Shown here piece after piece: positions 8,483-15,395 of a stretch of DNA of 64,000 nt. Location: the NCBI GenBank assembly GCA_020735665.1, contig CP085928.1, forward strand, positions 944,001 through 1,008,000, written 5' to 3'. Positions within the stretch are counted from its first letter, which is position 1. Each line of letters starts with the position of its first letter. This DNA comes from Lachnospiraceae bacterium GAM79 (GTDB taxonomy: Bacteria; Bacillota; Clostridia; Lachnospirales; Lachnospiraceae). The notes beneath the pieces were generated by a model, which was not told the DNA's origin, made no database searches, and saw only the letters and a list, made by a program, of their open reading frames with translations. The position numbers and the translations under genes are program-made.

Positions 8483-9013
8483 ATGAATATTGTTGAAGCA
8501 GAAAAATTTTTTAAAGAATATGATGGAAATTCTTTCTATATGTATGATCAGGATTTATTAAAATATAATCAATACAGAAGTATGAAAATTTCTTCAAAAC
8601 AAGAGAATATTTGGCGCATTCAAAAAGCAAAAATATATAGTTCTGAAATTGAGAAGTCTGATAAGCCGTGGCTCGTATACTTCAAGATGGATAGCTTGCT
8701 AGAACCATGTTTAATAATCCCTGACTCTATAGATATAATGCTGGATACGGGAAAGAAAGTTGAAAGTAAGTTAGATGCAAAAAACAGCATGAATATCGCA
8801 GAAACAATCATTGGCAGAAGTGATGTTAGTGCAGAAACTGGCTGGATTTTTCGCTCATATCATAAAAAGTGCAAAAAGCAAATGATTGAGTTTTGCCGTT
8901 TGGTAGAAAGATTACTTAATGAAGCGAATAAAAAACCTGAATTATATAAAATTTCAGAGATTTACAATTCAAAATATCAGTTAATAAAATATAAGCTAAA
9001 AATAATCACGTGA
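8483..9013 (+). CDS. Putative immunity protein for the resident toxin tip, 176 aa
   Basis: Starts 21 bp after the toxin stop with a GAGGAAAG site. The protein is cytoplasmic (no signal), mixed charge and mostly helical. It is related to the protein at 11769-12302: both open with a block around EYDG/KYDG, then a Tyr/Lys-rich segment and a W residue about 50 residues in. Since the two toxin tips upstream of these genes are also related, the pairs look like cognate toxin-immunity pairs of one family. Base composition is AT-rich like the tip and unlike the lipoprotein front half. I do not recognise a named family. Confidence 0.7.
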   Translation: MNIVEAEKFFKEYDGNSFYMYDQDLLKYNQYRSMKISSKQENIWRIQKAKIYSSEIEKSDKPWLVYFKMDSLLEPCLIIPDSIDIMLDTGKKVESKLDAKNSMNIAETIIGRSDVSAETGWIFRSYHKKCKKQMIEFCRLVERLLNEANKKPELYKISEIYNSKYQLIKYKLKIIT

Positions 9014-9085
9014 TATGTACAAGCAACTATAATGAGGATTCTGCGATGCACAATTCTAATGTAGTAATCTATATAGATAGTATAC

Positions 9086-9881
9086 GGTGTGACAGCCGTA
9101 AGAGACTTGAGCGAGGGTATCACGGGCTACGAGTTGAGATGTGATAAGCTGTACGGACAGGTATCCGGACTCAGCGAGGGCAGCCTGTACATAGACGTGG
9201 ACACAGACCGCCACAGCGTAATCAGCCTCACTGGTGATGAGGACGCTTCAAGAGAATACATGCTCAGCACGGGTATGATGGGGTCGCTTTACGAGAGTAC
9301 GGTGTGGGAGGAGCTCACAGGATACGAGAGCGTATCAACCATCAGCATACTGGCTGCGGCACAGGAGAAGGGGATAGAACTTCTGCTCATCTCATCCGCT
9401 AACATGGCGGAAGAGATGGAAAAACTGAATACAACAGACACCACAAAACAGGCAGTGACGGAAGCCGTAAACGCAGGTAAGATAGTCACAATTCCGGCAG
9501 AGGACATGACGATAGGCAGCTGGTCGGGAACAGGGTATATGGTCATAGACCCTGAGACCGGAGCAGGGGCGTATATGATATCCGGAGGGCTGAATGGGGG
9601 TGCATTATCGGCGCTTTTGACACTTGGAGGATTATGTGCTACATTTTCTTCGGCTACTGCAACGTCAATGTTGGTTTGGGCTGCTGTTCAATTCTTCGCA
9701 CTTACGCTAACACCGCTTTCATTGGTGGCATATGGCACTATGTTGGGTTTACTTGTTGTTGCGATGATAGAGTTGAATTATGAAATGTGGACTGATAACC
9801 TCGATTATTTGTTTACGGGAGATTTAAGTTCTGCAGAGCAGGCAGCAGACGTGATGGGCAGATTAGGTAATCTGGCTTTGG
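9086..9881 (+). repeat. Copy R2 of the toxin-core repeat (orphan module 1)
   Basis: About 796 bp aligning without gaps to 7235-8030; the only difference I found is an A to G change in the codon giving DVMG instead of DMMG. The copy begins abruptly after 72 bp of unique sequence following the first immunity gene and is immediately followed by a new tip. Confidence 0.95.
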
Positions 9882-10237
9882 CAGAAGTATTCGTGGCAAG
9901 TCAAATTAATGGTCGATTAAATAAAATCGATAATATGTATGTCAATGGTCAGGATGCTTCTGAATGTTTAGAACAACTGAATGGTTTTAGCGATAACAAA
10001 GTAAACCATATCATTAATGGTAGTAAAAGTTCTGAACATAATTGGGAATATTTGGTTTCTGATAAAAATTGGGAGGATATAAAAAGTATAATAGTAAATG
10101 TTATGAAAACAGGCAAAGAAGGTTCATATAAGTCTGCATATAAAAAAACAGCTGTATTAAATGGCTATGAGGTTACGGTAACTTATATGAAGTCTTATGA
10201 TGGAAGAATATCTATATCAAATGCATGGGTTAATTGA
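9089..10237 (+). CDS. Orphan toxin module 1: core fragment plus RNase-like tip (probably silent)
   Basis: An open frame of 382 codons begins at GTG 9089 within repeat R2; the frame is closed 15 bp upstream and no ribosome binding site or signal peptide is present, so it is probably not translated on its own. Residues 1-265 duplicate the lipoprotein core; the last ~115 residues are a new tip with a C-terminal block of the type HIINGSKSSEHNWEYL ... YKKTAVLNGYEVTVTYM ... ISISNAWVN. That pattern resembles the predicted RNase toxins of the BECR fold, as I recall Ntox35 ('polymorphic toxin type 35'); the family name is from memory. Recombination through R1/R2 would put this tip on the full-length gene. 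Its immunity-like partner follows directly. Confidence 0.75.
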   Translation: MTAVRDLSEGITGYELRCDKLYGQVSGLSEGSLYIDVDTDRHSVISLTGDEDASREYMLSTGMMGSLYESTVWEELTGYESVSTISILAAAQEKGIELLLISSANMAEEMEKLNTTDTTKQAVTEAVNAGKIVTIPAEDMTIGSWSGTGYMVIDPETGAGAYMISGGLNGGALSALLTLGGLCATFSSATATSMLVWAAVQFFALTLTPLSLVAYGTMLGLLVVAMIELNYEMWTDNLDYLFTGDLSSAEQAADVMGRLGNLALAEVFVASQINGRLNKIDNMYVNGQDASECLEQLNGFSDNKVNHIINGSKSSEHNWEYLVSDKNWEDIKSIIVNVMKTGKEGSYKSAYKKTAVLNGYEVTVTYMKSYDGRISISNAWVN

Positions 10238-10263
10238 ATATACACTGGAGGGAAATGAGTGAA

Positions 10264-10704
10264 ATGGAAAAAAAATTTGTTAAATATATATTAGACGGAC
10301 AATTTGATTTTGCTAAAGGCTTGTGTAAGGATATGGATAGGAATTTGATTAGAGATACAATTATCATATGTGCAAATGATACAGAAAATGTAACCCTGCT
10401 GTTATTTGCACAGGATATGTTTAAAACTACACAGGATATGTTCTGGTTAGACGTCTTAATTGATTTGTTATTGGGACCGTTAGCATTTTATGAGGGAGCA
10501 TATCATGCGGCATATTATTATTCAAGACTTGCACTTAAAATACAAAATAGCATTGGAAATTTAGAAAGAATCCTATTTTTTTATGGACTTCCTGAACGCA
10601 TTATGGATTATAGTCATGCTAAGGAATATGCAGAACTGTTATTAACAATGGACAAAAATAATAAAACAGCGAAAATGATATTAGGTCTTAATGCAAGTAG
10701 ATAA
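10264..10704 (+). CDS. Putative immunity protein of orphan module 1, 146 aa
   Basis: Small AT-rich gene directly after the RNase-like tip. A GGAGGG site at 10247-10252 best serves ATG 10264; ATG 10255 is too close to it and TTG 10234 overlaps the toxin stop. The protein is largely helical, with a hydrophobic centre (LLLGPLAFYEGAYHAAYYYS) and a C-terminal part resembling helical repeats. It is unlike the other two immunity-like proteins, as expected if each is specific for its own toxin family. No named family is recognised. It may be expressed from its own promoter to protect against siblings carrying this tip (inference). Confidence 0.62.
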   Translation: MEKKFVKYILDGQFDFAKGLCKDMDRNLIRDTIIICANDTENVTLLLFAQDMFKTTQDMFWLDVLIDLLLGPLAFYEGAYHAAYYYSRLALKIQNSIGNLERILFFYGLPERIMDYSHAKEYAELLLTMDKNNKTAKMILGLNASR

Positions 10705-10771
10705 TGTAATACATGCAGATATGTATAGGTTGGATTAAGTTGAGGAGAAATAAGGGAAAAAGTAAGCAATA

Positions 10772-11365
10772 TTTACGAGAGTACGGTGTGGGAGGAGCTC
10801 ACAGGATACGAGAGCGTATCAACCATCAGCATACTGGCTGCGGCACAGGAGAAGGGGATAGAACTTCTGCTCATCTCATCCGCTAACATGGCGGAAGAGA
10901 TGGAAAAACTGAATACAACAGACACCACAAAACAGGCAGTGACGGAAGCCGTAAACGCAGGTAAGATAGTCACAATTCCGGCAGAGGACATGACGATAGG
11001 CAGCTGGTCGGGAACAGGGTATATGGTCATAGACCCTGAGACCGGAGCAGGGGCGTATATGATATCCGGAGGGCTGAATGGGGGTGCATTATCGGCGCTT
11101 TTGACGCTTGGAGGATTATGCGCTACATTTTCTTCGGCTGCTGCAACGTCAATGTTGGTTTGGGCTGCTGTTCAATTCTTCGCACTTACGCTAACACCGT
11201 TTTCATTGGTGGCATATGGCACTATGTTGGGTTTACTTGTTGTTGCGATGATAGCGTTGAATTATGAAATGTGGACTGATAACCTCGATTATTTGTTTAC
11301 GGGAGATTTAAGTTCTGCAGAGCAGGCAGCAGACATGATGGGCAGATTAGGTAATCTGGCTTTGG
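10772..11365 (+). repeat. Copy R3 of the toxin-core repeat (orphan module 2)
   Basis: About 594 bp aligning without gaps to 7437-8030. I counted about five substitutions, all in the hydrophobic-segment part (for example C to T giving TPF for TPL). It is shorter at its 5' end than R2 and shares with R2, not R1, the first bases past the junction (GCAGAAGT). Confidence 0.95.
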
Positions 11366-11754
11366 CAGAAGTGACACTTACAGGGTACATTAATATTCAG
11401 TATTTTTATGCTCGGTTGGCAAAAGGTGCAACACACAATAGTACCGCAACAACAGTTGTTTTGGGGAAATATAACAAAGATGGAGTATCATACATTAATG
11501 TTGCGAAGGAAAAAAATGCAACATATTTTCAATTGGATAACTGGGCAGAAATTGAAGAAATAGTTGGGAATGATAATATGTGGTATATAAATGAAAGGTT
11601 TTTAGAGCAACAGCTTTCGCAGGGAAAAAATTTTATTTTATCTCATAATCCAGCAGAAGCAGATGGGTATTTTTCAAGTGAGGTAAAATTTTTAGTAGAA
11701 CATGGATATTCATTTATAAAAAATGGGGATATATGGGAAGCAATAATCAATTAG
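10786..11754 (+). CDS. Orphan toxin module 2: core fragment plus tip related to the resident toxin (probably silent)
   Basis: Open frame of 322 codons from GTG 10786 inside repeat R3, with an in-frame stop 43 bp upstream and no proper ribosome binding site or export signal. The last ~125 residues form a tip related to that of the full-length lipoprotein: shared landmarks are VLGKY/VLGTTGKY, a YF-x-LD block, NMWYIN versus EIWKIN, a KNFIL/KTIIL strand, and an end of the type FLVEHGYSF ... WEAIIN versus YLSELGYTF ... WKAILE. I recall similar ends on Rhs-type proteins but cannot name the family or its activity. The immunity-like gene follows 14 bp later. Confidence 0.75.
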   Translation: MWEELTGYESVSTISILAAAQEKGIELLLISSANMAEEMEKLNTTDTTKQAVTEAVNAGKIVTIPAEDMTIGSWSGTGYMVIDPETGAGAYMISGGLNGGALSALLTLGGLCATFSSAAATSMLVWAAVQFFALTLTPFSLVAYGTMLGLLVVAMIALNYEMWTDNLDYLFTGDLSSAEQAADMMGRLGNLALAEVTLTGYINIQYFYARLAKGATHNSTATTVVLGKYNKDGVSYINVAKEKNATYFQLDNWAEIEEIVGNDNMWYINERFLEQQLSQGKNFILSHNPAEADGYFSSEVKFLVEHGYSFIKNGDIWEAIIN

Positions 11755-11768
11755 GAGCTAGAATAGTT

Positions 11769-12302
11769 ATGAGTAATAAGAATTTTGAAGATGCCAAGGC
11801 TGTTTTTGATAAATATGATGGCAGCTATTATCAGATGGTTCGTGATGGACAATATGAAAAATATAAAAGATATTGTGTACCGAAATCTTTAGAAAAGGAA
11901 TGGCTCAAAAGCAAGCAAAATGCTGAATACAAAGAATTATTAAGAAGTAAAAATATGTATAAAACAGCACATGCTTTTGATATGTATTGCCATTTTACTT
12001 CGTTACTAGGCGATAAGAATGGTATAAGAATTGCTGAAGAATATATTAGCGATAACATGACTATACAAGATACTTGGACGCTGATTAGAGAGATTAGTAC
12101 CTACACAGATTTGTTGCGAGCATTTAAGGCTTTTGATCATAAGAAAAAAGCAAAGATTATTAAATTTTTAAAAGAATTGCTTGAAAGGAACATTACAATA
12201 TCAGATGATTATAAGAAGGATGGTGTATTTCCAGATTATTTAACTGAGGAAAAGGTACGAGAGGACATTGTTAGACAGATAAAATACTGGAAAGTTAATT
12301 AG
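11769..12302 (+). CDS. Putative immunity protein of orphan module 2, 177 aa
   Basis: Starts at ATG 11769, placed by an AGGAG site at 11753-11757; a longer reading from 11733 would overlap the toxin frame. The protein is charged, tyrosine- and lysine-rich and helical, and its first 60 residues resemble those of the immunity-like protein at 8483-9013 (KYDGSYYQM versus EYDGNSFYM). The relation of both toxin tips and both immunity proteins suggests diverged specificities within one family. Strongly AT-rich. Confidence 0.68.
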   Translation: MSNKNFEDAKAVFDKYDGSYYQMVRDGQYEKYKRYCVPKSLEKEWLKSKQNAEYKELLRSKNMYKTAHAFDMYCHFTSLLGDKNGIRIAEEYISDNMTIQDTWTLIREISTYTDLLRAFKAFDHKKKAKIIKFLKELLERNITISDDYKKDGVFPDYLTEEKVREDIVRQIKYWKVN

Positions 12303-12378
12303 TGTTTGCTCGTAGCATACAAATATGAGTAGTGTTATAAAGGTATTGGATTTATAGAGGATTCGTAGTATGACCGGG

Positions 12379-12750
12379 CAAGTCTTCTCATAGCTGGGCT
12401 GAGATACCGGATTCAGACAGGGACAAGGTAAGCTTCGGTATAGACGGTGATGTGCTCACAAGCTTCACGGCTTCCGAGCTGTATGGGAAAAGAGTGTACT
12501 GCTCGCATACGAGCCTGCCACGGATGCAGACAAAGCTATATATGACAGCTATGACAGCATATTTGACGTACCCGCTTATGCGGTGTATATAGACACAGCA
12601 AAGACAGAGATAAAAGTGGGAGAGGAACTTCTGATAGACGGATATGCGCTGGATGATTACGGCGTGGATTCGTATGCAAAGTATACCTACGGTCAGGGCA
12701 AGGCAGGGGAGCGTCTTACTGTGACTGACATCACAGGCTGCAATCGCTAA
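12379..12750 (+). pseudogene. Decayed internal fragment of a toxin-lipoprotein gene
   Basis: Bases 12379-12405 match the transglutaminase-like region of the lipoprotein gene (around 6142-6176); the match then jumps about 520 bp, across a shared GAGATA, to the region around 6693-6885. A 2-bp insertion near 12488 (GGGAAAAG for GGCAAG) breaks the frame. After the block coding VPAYAVY the sequence departs from the resident gene and ends at TAA 12748-12750 (tail ...TDITGCNR). It is the scar of an older, related copy with a different continuation, marking the 3' end of the array. Confidence 0.8.
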
Positions 12751-12795
12751 CAAATAATAGACTGCACGAAAACGTGAATTATAATAGTCAATAAT

Positions 12796-12840
12796 AAAAA
12801 GTCTCTGTTACTGTTATATTGCAGTAACAGGGGCTTTTTG
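12796..12840 (+). terminator. Rho-independent terminator closing the toxin array
   Basis: Stem of about 14 bp (AGTCTCTGTTACTG pairing with CAGTAACAGGGGCT, with G-U pairs), 7-base loop, then TTTTTG. Confidence 0.88.
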
Positions 12841-12988
12841 TTAGTTAATAATTAAAATTATATGTTTGCATATAATTGTGAACGATACAAAGAATCTCAT
12901 TTGGTGTATGCCGGGCGGGATTTTTGTGTTATAGTGGTAGTTGTGAGATTGAAGAATAGAAAAAGATGAAGGTAGAAAGAAAAAACAG

Positions 12989-13933
12989 ATGAAGACAGAT
13001 AATAGTACGAAGAAAAAGGACAGTGTAAAGAAAGAACGTAGGGAAAAGAAAGAGAAACTGACGATTGAAAAGAGAATATTACAACTATCATTTCTTGGAA
13101 GCGTATTGTTTATAGTAGCGGAAGGTGTGATGGCATGGTTTACTCATTCGCATTCCTTGTGGACTGATTGTTTGTTTGATGCAGCAGATTTAGTGATGAT
13201 CGGACCGTTTCTGGTGCTTGTGCCCCTGCTTTATAAACCGGTGACAGAGAAGCATCCATATGGATATGCGCAGGTAGAATCATTGTTCTTACTGGTAAAG
13301 TACAGTGTATTATTAGCACTTACCTGCAATCTGATGGTTGAAAATATAAAGCTGTTATTACATGGTGGACATGAAGTTGATGCCGGCAGTATTGCTATAT
13401 TTGAATTGCTTGTATGTCTTGGGTGTGCAGGCATGTATCTGTTGCTTGGTCATTACAGTAAAAAGTATGAGTCTACGACGATCAAAGCTGAGCTTTATAT
13501 GTGGAAGCTTGATGTTATAAGTAGTATGGGAGTAGCCGTAGCATTTGCAGTTCAGATGATATTGCTTACAACGAGATTCCGTTTTTTGACGCCATATATT
13601 GATCCTGCAGTAGCTGTAATTATGGCACTGCTTCTTATAAAAGAACCGGTAAAGGAGATCTTCCAGAGCATTAAAAATCTGATTTTATTTGCGCCGGAGA
13701 AAGATGTCTTAAATCAGATACGTGGAATCGTGGATAAACATATGAATGATTATCCCTATGAGGTTACATTCTTAGATGTTATCCAGACTGGACGGAAGCT
13801 TTGGGTTGAAGTATATATTGGAAATAAAACAGATGTCATACATATCAGTATTCTGCATCGTGTCCGGGATGAGATCAAGCAAGAACTGAAATACAAATAC
13901 GATCAGGTATATATAGAGATTATACCGGATTAG
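12989..13933 (+). CDS. Cation diffusion facilitator family transporter, 314 aa
   Basis: Membrane metal-ion/proton antiporter of the CDF family. After a Lys/Glu-rich cytoplasmic N-terminus (residues 1-30), six hydrophobic segments are visible. CDF landmarks are HSLWTDCLFDAADL in helix II, the EKHPYGYAQVE loop (HPyG-x-E), a metal-site-like ELYMWKLDVISS in helix V and YIDPAVAVIMA in helix VI; a C-terminal cytoplasmic domain ends with RVRDEIKQELKYKY. Substrate (Zn, Fe or Mn) cannot be told. An extended -10-like TGTTATAGT lies at 12927-12935, about 55 bp upstream. Stands alone behind the toxin-array terminator. Confidence 0.88.
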   Translation: MKTDNSTKKKDSVKKERREKKEKLTIEKRILQLSFLGSVLFIVAEGVMAWFTHSHSLWTDCLFDAADLVMIGPFLVLVPLLYKPVTEKHPYGYAQVESLFLLVKYSVLLALTCNLMVENIKLLLHGGHEVDAGSIAIFELLVCLGCAGMYLLLGHYSKKYESTTIKAELYMWKLDVISSMGVAVAFAVQMILLTTRFRFLTPYIDPAVAVIMALLLIKEPVKEIFQSIKNLILFAPEKDVLNQIRGIVDKHMNDYPYEVTFLDVIQTGRKLWVEVYIGNKTDVIHISILHRVRDEIKQELKYKYDQVYIEIIPD

Positions 13934-13981
13934 GATAATGCAAAAGATTCCAAGTTATTATATAAAACAGAGGTGGTCGAT

Positions 13982-14884
13982 ATGAAGAAATGGAAGGCTG
14001 CCGGACTGATCACAGTAGCCGGGGCATGTGTTATTGCAATCGTCTGGGGATTGCATGGCCGTACAAAGAATAATGTAAAATTGTTGCAGTTAAATGAGCA
14101 GGTATCGGATGATTCTGTTATATATGTAGCATTGGGAGATTCGATTACATATGGATATTCATTAGAACATGCAGAGAATGAACGATTTTCTGCAAGGATC
14201 GCTGCTTATATGAAACAGCAGGGCATGCAGGTTGTCGAATGTAATCAAGGTGTAAATGGTCAGCTCAGTGACGACATGTGGCAAAATATCAAGAAAGGCA
14301 AGGTAGATCTGTTAGACCATGCTGATTATGTGACATTTTGCATTGGTACGAATGATGCACTTCTTCCGTTTGAATTCTTTGTTATGCAGTATGAAGATTA
14401 TTTTTATGGATATTCCGGTGCAGGAGATGATTCTCCACTTTGGAAAAAAATTAATAAAAAGACATTTATCCGGGACTTTGAGGAGGCAGACCGGTCTGCA
14501 GAAGATAATCTGAATCAGTTTTATAATAATCTTTCAGATAGTATAGATCTGATCCGTAAGGATTCGCCGGATTGCCGGATTGCGATCATGACCTTATACA
14601 ATCCATACCGGAATATGGATTATGCGATTACCGCAGATGGAAAAACGATCAACATCGGACAATATGCAGAAGAAAAGATCAATCAGGCAAATACGATTAT
14701 TCAGACAATATGCAGGGAAAAGGATATTGTACTGGCAGATTGTTACGATGCATTTGCATTGTCAAATGATATTGTGCTGAATAATCAGAAGGCAGAAGAT
14801 TACATAGATCCGGATGATCATCCGACAGCGATAGGACAGCAGTTAATCGCAGATGTGTTTATAGAAGCATTGTTTACAAAGTAA
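13982..14884 (+). CDS. SGNH/GDSL-type hydrolase with N-terminal membrane anchor, 300 aa
   Basis: The start at ATG 13982 follows an AGGTGG site at 13971-13976; a GTG at 13973 falls inside that site. Residues 5-25 are a membrane anchor or uncleaved signal. The GDSL blocks are clear: GDSITYG (nucleophile Ser54), GVNGQ (block II), IGTNDAL (block III, Gly/Asn), and DPDDHPTAIG near the C-terminus (His280). These enzymes hydrolyse esters on lipids, peptidoglycan or polysaccharide outside the cytoplasm; substrate unknown. It follows the CDF gene by about 50 bp and may be cotranscribed. Confidence 0.88.
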   Translation: MKKWKAAGLITVAGACVIAIVWGLHGRTKNNVKLLQLNEQVSDDSVIYVALGDSITYGYSLEHAENERFSARIAAYMKQQGMQVVECNQGVNGQLSDDMWQNIKKGKVDLLDHADYVTFCIGTNDALLPFEFFVMQYEDYFYGYSGAGDDSPLWKKINKKTFIRDFEEADRSAEDNLNQFYNNLSDSIDLIRKDSPDCRIAIMTLYNPYRNMDYAITADGKTINIGQYAEEKINQANTIIQTICREKDIVLADCYDAFALSNDIVLNNQKAEDYIDPDDHPTAIGQQLIADVFIEALFTK

Positions 14885-14985
14885 GATAGGATCAGGTATA
14901 GCATTTACTTATAAAGTAAGATGTGATCAGAAGGCAGCATTTATTTACCAGGTAAAATGGAAATAGAATAGCATTCATTCATAAT
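14878..14985 (+). repeat. Imperfect ~35-bp tandem repeat spanning the SGNH gene stop
   Basis: AAAGTAAGAT ... GATCAG ... AGCATTTA occurs at 14878 and again at 14913, with a third, weaker unit from about 14950. The first unit contains the stop codon of the SGNH gene. Confidence 0.55.
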
Positions 14986-15033
14986 AGAACAGCAGTTTAA
15001 TGAATAAAAAATAGAATAGTTGGAGCACATAAT

Positions 15034-15123
15034 AAGACATTTTCGTATGATGTTACAGTTTAAGATATGTCCGAAATTTGGGATATATTTTTATAAGGAT
15101 ATCATATGAAAATGTCTTTTTTT
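15034..15123 (+). terminator. Long-stem hairpin with nested hairpin, followed by a T-run
   Basis: AAGACATTTTCGTATGAT (15034-15051) pairs with ATCATATGAAAATGTCTT (15101-15118) over 18 bp with one G-T pair; the loop contains a second stem (ATATGTCC / GGGATATAT). Seven T follow. It probably ends transcription from the SGNH gene, although the stem is unusually long and branched. The rest of 14885-15395 is AT-rich and has no gene I can support apart from the short leader ORF at 15336. Confidence 0.6.
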
Positions 15124-15307
15124 GAAGCAAGAGGGGTATAATTTATGATTTGATCCGACAATATTTGCATAACATTATGCGTTTTAAATTGTATCCGCTT
15201 CTAATCAACTAACGCAAATTGTCAGAACAAATACACATATTGTGTTTACAAGATGGATATATTTATAAAATATATCTATTTTTCTTTCTTTTTAGAAAAT
15301 ATTTCGA

Positions 15308-15313
15308 TATAAT
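15308..15313 (+). promoter_or_regulatory. -10 element (TATAAT) upstream of the giant surface protein gene
   Basis: A consensus TATAAT lies at 15308-15313 in a T/A-rich tract; the -35 is poor (TTTCTT at 15285-15290, 17 bp upstream). Transcription would begin about 70 bp before the main ATG and include the leader ORF at 15336. Confidence 0.4.
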
Positions 15314-15335
15314 TATTATGTAACTGGAGGTTTGG

Positions 15336-15377
15336 ATGCAGAGACAGCATTCAGAAACAAGAATAACGTTTATGTAA
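15336..15377 (+). CDS. Short leader ORF, 13 codons, ahead of the giant surface protein
   Basis: MQRQHSETRITFM and stop, preceded by a strong GGAGG at 15326-15330 with 5-bp spacing. It ends 18 bp before the 2546-codon gene, whose own ribosome binding site (AAGGGATGATGAG) is weaker. The good initiation signal suggests that it is translated; whether it regulates the downstream gene or is merely incidental is unknown. Confidence 0.35.
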   Translation: MQRQHSETRITFM

Positions 15378-15395
15378 GAAAGGGATGATGAGAAC

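Noticed and set aside
9014-9085. Promoter or ribosome binding site for the orphan toxin modules
   Set aside because: I looked in the gaps before 9089 and 10786 and found no AGGAGG at a usable distance and no export signal, so these modules are treated as silent.
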